NCBI RefSeq assembly: GCF_000212815.1
Contig: NZ_GL890985.1
Location: 463,324-527,323, forward strand
DNA from: Streptococcus sanguinis SK49
GTDB taxonomy: Bacteria; Bacillota; Bacilli; Lactobacillales; Streptococcaceae
Direction of reading: 5' to 3'
Length of the DNA: 64,000 nucleotides
Made by a program: the position numbers and the translations under genes. Under the pieces are notes generated by a model. It saw only the letters and a program-made list of their open reading frames with translations. It was not told the origin of the DNA and did not search any database. The stretch's first letter is position 1. Every line of letters starts with the position of its first letter. Below are positions 59,282-64,000 of the stretch, piece by piece.

Positions 59282-60714
59282 TGAACTTTGAAACAGTTAT
59301 CGGACTGGAAGTCCATGTTGAATTGAAGACCAATTCAAAAATTTTCTCACCGGCTCCAGCTCACTTCGGTGAAGATCCCAATGCCAACACCAATATCATT
59401 GACTGGTCTTTCCCTGGTGTTCTGCCTGTTATGAACAAGGGTGTCATTGACTACGGTATCAAGGCTGCTCTGGCTTTGAACATGGACATTCACCAAAAAA
59501 TGCACTTTGACCGCAAGAATTACTTCTATCCGGACAATCCAAAAGCTTATCAAATTTCTCAGTTTGATGAGCCGATTGGCTACAATGGTTGGATTGAGAT
59601 TGAGCTAGAAGACGGCACGACCAAGAAAATCCGTATCGAGCGGGCCCACTTGGAAGAAGATGCCGGAAAGAATACCCACGGCAGTGACGGCTACTCTTAT
59701 GTGGACCTCAACCGCCAAGGGGTGCCGCTGATTGAGATTGTATCAGAAGCGGATATGCGCAGTCCAGAAGAAGCTTATGCCTATCTGACTGCCCTCAAGG
59801 AAATCATCCAGTACACGGGCATTTCGGATGTCAAGATGGAAGAGGGTTCCATGCGGGTGGATGCCAATATTTCTATCCGTCCTTACGGTCAGGAAGAATT
59901 TGGTACCAAGACTGAGCTGAAAAACCTTAACTCCTTCAACTTTGTCCGCAAGGGTCTGGCATTTGAGGAAAAGCGCCAAGCTGAAATCCTACGCAGCGGT
60001 GGTCAAATTCGTCAGGAAACCCGTCGTTATGACGAAGCAACTGGCGAAACCCTGCTCATGCGGGTTAAGGAAGGTTCAGCGGACTACCGTTACTTCCCAG
60101 AGCCTGATCTACCTATCTTTGAGATTGAGGATGCTTGGATTGAGCAAGTACGCAGTAGCTTGCCAGCCTTTCCAAAAGAGCGCCGAGCTAAGTATGTGGG
60201 CGATTACGGTCTGTCTGACTACGATGCTAAGCAGCTGACAGCGACGAAGGCTGTGTCAGACTTCTTTGAAGCAGCTCTTGCAGCAGGTGGTGATGCTAAG
60301 GCTGTCTCTAACTGGCTCCAAGGGGAAGTGGCTCAATACCTCAATGCCGAAGGCAAGACCATCTCTGAGATTGAGCTGACACCTGAGAACCTGACTGAAA
60401 TGATTGCATTGATTTCAGACGGAACGATTTCTTCTAAGATTGCTAAGAAGGTCTTTGTCCATCTAGCTAAAAACGGTGGCTCTGCCAAGGAATATGTGCA
60501 GAAAGCAGGCCTGATTCAAATCTCAGACCCAGCCCAGCTTCTTCCAATCATCCAAGAAGTATTTGCCAACAATGAAAAAGCTATTAATGACTATAAGGGC
60601 GGCAATAAGAATGCGGCTAAATCCCTGATCGGTCAATTGATGAAGGCTACTAAGGGGCAAGCCAACCCACAAGTAGCGCAAAAACTGCTTAATGAAGAGT
60701 TGGAGAAATTATAG
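59281..60714 (+). CDS. gatB: Aspartyl/glutamyl-tRNA amidotransferase subunit B
   Basis: 477 residues. Kinase/amidotransferase domain with [18 protein letters not shown] and [15 protein letters not shown], then the C-terminal helical and YqeY-like tail domain (about 330-477) binding the tRNA. Completes the GatCAB complex that makes Asn-tRNA-Asn (and Gln-tRNA-Gln) from mischarged forms. A terminator follows. Confidence 0.97.
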   Translation: MNFETVIGLEVHVELKTNSKIFSPAPAHFGEDPNANTNIIDWSFPGVLPVMNKGVIDYGIKAALALNMDIHQKMHFDRKNYFYPDNPKAYQISQFDEPIGYNGWIEIELEDGTTKKIRIERAHLEEDAGKNTHGSDGYSYVDLNRQGVPLIEIVSEADMRSPEEAYAYLTALKEIIQYTGISDVKMEEGSMRVDANISIRPYGQEEFGTKTELKNLNSFNFVRKGLAFEEKRQAEILRSGGQIRQETRRYDEATGETLLMRVKEGSADYRYFPEPDLPIFEIEDAWIEQVRSSLPAFPKERRAKYVGDYGLSDYDAKQLTATKAVSDFFEAALAAGGDAKAVSNWLQGEVAQYLNAEGKTISEIELTPENLTEMIALISDGTISSKIAKKVFVHLAKNGGSAKEYVQKAGLIQISDPAQLLPIIQEVFANNEKAINDYKGGNKNAAKSLIGQLMKATKGQANPQVAQKLLNEELEKL

Positions 60715-60724
60715 AAATAAGTAG

Positions 60725-60749
60725 AAAACCAGCCGTGAGGCTGGTTTTT
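60725..60749 (+). terminator. Terminator after gatB
   Basis: AAAACCAGCC/GGCTGGTTTT with loop GTGA, then T. Confidence 0.88.
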
Positions 60750-60802
60750 GTTGTGTAGAAATTAAAAAAATAGCAATGATGATGTTATTAGGAGAGAATG
60801 GG

Positions 60803-61260
60803 ATGATTATGTTAGCTGGATGTAGTTAAAATAGTAGTCAAAAATTTATTGAAGGGAAGGCAGTTGAGCTCAGCAAGTTCTAACCAACAGAAAATTTGGA
60901 AGACCTGTTTGATAAGTTTCCGAGTTGGTTTAGTATTTGGAGTGAAGATCTTTATGATGACAAGGAAAGGGAGGGGTACTTGTTCCAATCTGTAAAGTTA
61001 AAAGGTAATATTGAGACTCAAAGAATTACTGGGACTATTTATGGAAGAAAGTAACTATTGATAATGATAAAGAACATACATAAATACTCTATGAAGGTGA
61101 AATTGTTTATCAAGATGGGATGATTCAATTGAAGCCTCTTTAGGTAAATGTAACGATAAGGAATCCTAAACGATTGCTACAAGAATTTACGATTAATAGA
61201 GACGTCTTATCAAAATTAAAAATTGGCGTGAAAAGTTATAGTATTGGAATACATAAATAA
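60803..61260 (+). pseudogene. Decayed lipoprotein gene upstream of the lipase module
   Basis: Behind GGAGAG, an ATG opens MIMLAGCS (a lipobox), but in-frame stops occur at once and repeatedly. Between them the sequence still reads as protein: ENLEDLFDKFPSWFSIWSED, LKGNIETQRITGTIYGRK, then after a probable frame change EGEIVYQDGMIQLKP, NPKRLLQEFTINRDVLSKLK to a TAA at 61258. Position suggests a lipoprotein partner of the next gene, possibly an immunity lipoprotein of the TilA kind; this is inference. Confidence 0.6.
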
Positions 61261-61273
61261 TATGAGGTAAAAA

Positions 61274-62548
61274 ATGGGTGAAGAAAAAACAGTTACTCTT
61301 GATGTAACCATTCCAACACTAGATGCCTCTCAATTAAGCTATGAATTTGAAAAAGCAAGAATTAAAGGGGTCGAAGGGACAAATAATTTATTAAGAGAAT
61401 ATTCGAAACAAGAAAATGTTGCAATGCCCGAGAATTTCGAGTATGTGTCCAGTTTTCGTGACCCTGATACAGGAACCAGTGGGGCTGCCTTTAAAGATAC
61501 TACAAGTGGAAAAACCATTATTGCTTATACAGGAACCAATCCTGATACTGACTTGGCAAATGATGCAATCCTGACAGATGGAATCGGTATTGGGGTTGGA
61601 ACGGGTCACCATTACAGCTCGGCTTATCAGTTTTACGAGGATGTCCTTAAAAAGAACAACTTGAATCCAGAAGATGTTATCTTGACAGGTCACTCACTAG
61701 GAGGGAATGTTGCTCAGCGTGTAGCTCTGAAATACAATGCTCCTAAAACCATTGTCTATAACTCAGCTCCTCTCTATGTTCCTACAGGTGCAGTTATTGG
61801 GAATGGACTCATAGGTAATCCTTTGTTAGCACTCGCTTCCGCAAAAAATATAGCTGAGATAGAAAGTGACAAAGCTCAGTTTACAGGAAGTGTGACTCGT
61901 ATTACAACAGAGCAAGATCCTCTTAATAAATGGTCTGATCGTTTTGGTGGAGTTTATTTGGGTGATGAATATGTCATTCCACATTCAGGTGGTCACTTAA
62001 TGGGTGATTTGAGGGCGGTTAGTGGTGATATCCAGAAGATTGAACAGTCTACTATTGCTATAGAGAACGTCGAAAGAAGTACTCAAGTCAAATTAAAGGG
62101 CGTTCAAAGTAAAAAAGAACGATTCAAAGTCAATGATATCGGTACGGGTTCTCCAAATGGATTGTCCAAGGCAGAACTAATTGCACTAGATTCTGAGCAA
62201 GCGTTGGTCGTCGCTAGCGGTTTATCTACTGCCTCAACAGCAGCTATCACCTTTATAGAAGCAAAAGTGACAAGTGCTGTTGAGAAGGCCAAAGCATTGT
62301 ACGATACTCTTGATGATGTACCTTTTGGCTTCATCCTCTCTCCCGATGAAGTCAAGCAAACCTATAACGAAAGTGGCGTGAATTATAGCTCTACAGTAGA
62401 AGCGGTGGATAGTCATTGTCAATCAGTTAAATCAAATGCAGATACGATTGCAACTTCTTTTGTAGACTTGGAGACAAAAATTAAGGCAGGGGTTGAACAA
62501 ATTGTTCAAAAAGATACAGAACTACAAGGATTAATTGCTCATGGATAA
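61274..62548 (+). CDS. Lipase-type type VII effector with C-terminal export domain (TslA-like)
   Basis: 424 residues, no signal peptide. Residues about 60-260 form an alpha/beta hydrolase of the class 3 lipase/DUF2974 type: IIAYTGTNPDTDL for the oxyanion part, the nucleophile elbow TGHSLGGNVAQRV, a possible Asp in TEQDPLNKWSD, and His in HSGGHLMGD. Residues about 290-424 are helical (SSTVEAVDSHCQSVKSNADT, ending in VEQIVQKDTELQGLI) like an LXG/WXG-type export domain. The order toxin-first, export-last matches the reverse-organised TslA of Staphylococcus aureus. Followed by helical partner genes. Confidence 0.75.
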   Translation: MGEEKTVTLDVTIPTLDASQLSYEFEKARIKGVEGTNNLLREYSKQENVAMPENFEYVSSFRDPDTGTSGAAFKDTTSGKTIIAYTGTNPDTDLANDAILTDGIGIGVGTGHHYSSAYQFYEDVLKKNNLNPEDVILTGHSLGGNVAQRVALKYNAPKTIVYNSAPLYVPTGAVIGNGLIGNPLLALASAKNIAEIESDKAQFTGSVTRITTEQDPLNKWSDRFGGVYLGDEYVIPHSGGHLMGDLRAVSGDIQKIEQSTIAIENVERSTQVKLKGVQSKKERFKVNDIGTGSPNGLSKAELIALDSEQALVVASGLSTASTAAITFIEAKVTSAVEKAKALYDTLDDVPFGFILSPDEVKQTYNESGVNYSSTVEAVDSHCQSVKSNADTIATSFVDLETKIKAGVEQIVQKDTELQGLIAHG

Positions 62549-62957
62549 GTGGAGTAAGATTAGGGCTAAGCTAGTGGATGCCCAAGAAGAGCTCTATAAG
62601 ATTAATGATAAGTTTAGAAAGTCCAAGGATGACCTGGACACCAAATGGGGGTTATTGAATGAGTTTAATAAGGGTCTGAATCAAAAATTTGATGAAAAAT
62701 ATTCCATTGTGTTATCAGCTTATTCAAAAATGCCTGATGCGACTGAGGACATGCTTGAAGCTGCGGTAGGAACAATTGAACGATATAGGATGGTGAATGA
62801 AGAAGAGTTTTTGACTCGGCGACACGAGCTGGAAAGAGAATATAATGACTTAGAAGATAGATATAAAAAAGAATATCGAAAACAAGAGAGGGTTATTGTG
62901 CAACTTTCTAGTGAGTTAAAATCATACCTGACAGATGAGGAACAGGAGGAAAATTGA
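62541..62957 (+). CDS. Coiled-coil partner protein of the lipase module
   Basis: 138 residues from the ATG at 62541, which overlaps the lipase stop by eight bases. Charged, helical throughout (KIRAKLVDAQEELYKINDKF, LEREYNDLEDRYKKEYRKQE), no signal peptide. Its place and make-up fit a WXG100-like or DUF3958-like targeting partner of the effector's helical domain. Overlaps the next frame by one base. Confidence 0.62.
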   Translation: MDKWSKIRAKLVDAQEELYKINDKFRKSKDDLDTKWGLLNEFNKGLNQKFDEKYSIVLSAYSKMPDATEDMLEAAVGTIERYRMVNEEEFLTRRHELEREYNDLEDRYKKEYRKQERVIVQLSSELKSYLTDEEQEEN

Positions 62958-63391
62958 TGGGATTATTTGAAGATGTTGGCAATGGAATTTATGATTTTGC
63001 CTCAGATACACTGGATAACATAGGTAATATAGTCTCTGAACTCAACGGTATGGCCAGAGACAATATCCCAATAGTAAGGGATGTAGAAGATAGCATACAT
63101 GGAGCTTACGATTGGGGGATGGATTAATTACGATCTAATGAAGCTTACAGTAAAATCGAAAAAGACTTGGAAAGAGCACTTATCCGTACTTTATATGTTC
63201 CTGCTAAAAATCGAGCAATAGCTCGTATTATTAAGGGGTTTGATAAAGAAGTAAAGGAAATCGGTGAAAAAACCAAGAAAACGATTGATTCCGTAAATAA
63301 TCAAATCGATTCAGAAATTAAAGGCGAGTTTTCAACTGCCACTCAGGATTCAGTTAATAAAGAAAATCTCAAATGGGAACAGTTGGTTTAG
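62957..63391 (+). pseudogene. Third gene of the lipase module, split by an in-frame stop
   Basis: A frame of 144 codons starting ATG at 62957 behind AGGAGGAAA. It reads MGLFEDVGNGIYDFASDTLD to AYDWGMD, meets TAA at 63125-63127, and continues in the same frame as LRSNEAYSKIEKDLERALIR, then a helical Lys/Asp-rich region, to TAG at 63389. One base change therefore separates a 56-codon and an 87-codon half. The second half could restart only at weak codons. The product would be a second helical partner. Confidence 0.68.
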
Positions 63392-63471
63392 TTTTACCAT
63401 AGATTCTGTTAAATTTTATATCTTCTTTTACCTTCTATGTTAAAATAATTAAAAAAACAAAGGAGTCTTTT

Positions 63472-63828
63472 ATGTCGGAAATCAAAGTGAAACGTGGGAC
63501 AGGTTTTGTTGGAATTATTGGAAAGTTTCCAATCTTTATCAATGATCAGAAAGTTGGCGTAATTAAGAATGGTGACGAGGCTGTTTTTCCTATTGAGGGA
63601 GAAGAAGCGGTTGTTCGTGTAGGAGCAGCTCCTATGAAAACCAAGCCAGTGACAGTTAAAGCAGGACAAACCTTGCTGATTGAAACAAATTTTATTAATG
63701 TTTCTATTTGTTTAGGAACTTTAGTGGTTGCTTTTCTATTTGGCGGATTGCTCCGTGCGATACTCTTGATTCTTTATATTGTTTTAATGTTTCTTTTTCC
63801 GTTTTACTCGGCTAGAATTGCAGAATAA
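63472..63828 (+). CDS. Small membrane protein with N-terminal strand domain
   Basis: 118 residues, good AAAGGAG site. Residues 1-75 are strand-rich (KVKRGTGFVGIIGKFPIFIN, EAVVRVGAAPMKTKPVTVKA), resembling PEGA-like or pilus-minor domains; residues 78-113 are one or two membrane helices. Follows the lipase module; whether it is part of it, for example as membrane-bound immunity, is open. Terminator directly after. Confidence 0.55.
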   Translation: MSEIKVKRGTGFVGIIGKFPIFINDQKVGVIKNGDEAVFPIEGEEAVVRVGAAPMKTKPVTVKAGQTLLIETNFINVSICLGTLVVAFLFGGLLRAILLILYIVLMFLFPFYSARIAE

Positions 63829-63835
63829 GTCTAGG

Positions 63836-63856
63836 ACCAGCTGATGCTGGTTTTTT
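63836..63856 (+). terminator. Terminator after the small membrane protein gene
   Basis: ACCAGC/GCTGGT stem, loop TGAT, then six T. Confidence 0.82.
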
Positions 63857-63888
63857 GTATGCTATTTTTTGAAAATGTAGCTAATCTT

Positions 63889-63917
63889 TTGACAAGATTT
63901 CTGAAAGGGTTTACAAT
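63889..63917 (+). promoter_or_regulatory. Promoter with cre-like spacer for the alcohol dehydrogenase gene
   Basis: TTGACA at 63889-63894, 17-base spacer, TACAAT at 63912-63917. TGAAAGGGTTTACA at 63902-63915 matches the cre core except for one base, so CcpA control is possible. Confidence 0.75.
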
Positions 63918-63949
63918 AAAACTAACAAATTATAAAGCGAGGTATGTTT

Positions 63950-64000
63950 ATGGCAAAAATGAATGCTGCGCGTTGGTATGGTGCCAAAGATGTGCGTATT
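63950..64000 (+). CDS. Zinc-type alcohol/butanediol dehydrogenase, N-terminus (partial)
   Basis: Only 17 codons are present: MAKMNAARWYGAKDVRI, with GCGAGG before the ATG. This is the usual start of medium-chain zinc dehydrogenases of the 2,3-butanediol dehydrogenase type. The gene runs off the window. Confidence 0.6.
   Translation, partial: MAKMNAARWYGAKDVRI

Overview
The window reads as the chromosome of a viridans-group streptococcus, most likely Streptococcus sanguinis or a close relative. The basis is the gene order secA - two DAHP synthases - acpS - alr - recG, CodY behind an AlaT-type aminotransferase, a T-box-led aspS-gatCAB operon, streptococcal-type surface and type VII (LXG) modules, and a large cobalamin/ethanolamine island, which I recall as typical of S. 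sanguinis. The species call rests on remembered family knowledge, not on a search. I saw no rRNA, tRNA, CRISPR array or intact insertion sequence.

Layout. 1-5870: two Nik/Opp-type ABC importers, the tail of one and a complete nikABCDE operon. 5923-9548: a flavin-reductase-like protein, queG on the minus strand (a cobalamin-dependent enzyme), and small membrane proteins with one truncated paralogue. 9686-30989: the ethanolamine (eut) regulon. Its first transcript starts at a near-perfect promoter with a cre site and an ANTAR antiterminator. It encodes an exported HAD-family phosphatase lipoprotein, EutP, three cobalamin lower-ligand/linker enzymes (CobD, PduX, CobT) and a PduO-type adenosyltransferase. 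Next, on the minus strand, lies an adenosylcobalamin riboswitch followed by a twin ANTAR hairpin: a counterpart of the EutX/Rli55 sponge RNAs, transcribed against the operon. Then come eutG (own cre/promoter/ANTAR leader), eutS-eutV-eutW (plain promoter), and eutA-B-C-L-K-E-M-M-T-pduL-hypothetical-N-H-Q behind a third ANTAR leader.

31071-43041: housekeeping genes (secA, DAHP synthases, acpS, alr, recG, ansA, a HAD hydrolase fused to a PRA-PH-like domain). 43131-48752: a type VII LXG toxin module (DUF3130 protein, DUF3958 protein, LXG toxin with an ADP-ribosyltransferase-like tip, immunity gene), followed by an array of immunity genes separated by orphan pieces of LXG toxins. 48771-60749: universal stress protein, aminotransferase, an LPXTG SEC10/PgrA-type surface protein, codY, a nicotinamidase-like hydrolase, and T-box-aspS-gatCAB. 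60803-63828: a second type VII-like module, a lipase with an inverted (TslA-like) domain order, with a decayed lipoprotein before it and a helper gene split by a nonsense codon after it. The window ends in the first codons of a zinc-type alcohol dehydrogenase.

How it works together. Ethanolamine would be imported by EutH, or possibly released outside the cell from phosphoethanolamine by the lipoprotein phosphatase. EutBC splits it with AdoCbl inside a shell of EutS/L/K/M/N. Acetaldehyde then goes to EutE/PduL (acetyl-CoA, acetyl-phosphate) or EutG (ethanol). EutW/EutV sense the substrate and antiterminate the three leaders. The minus-strand riboswitch RNA would tie EutV availability to AdoCbl, and the cobalamin genes are wired into the same switch.
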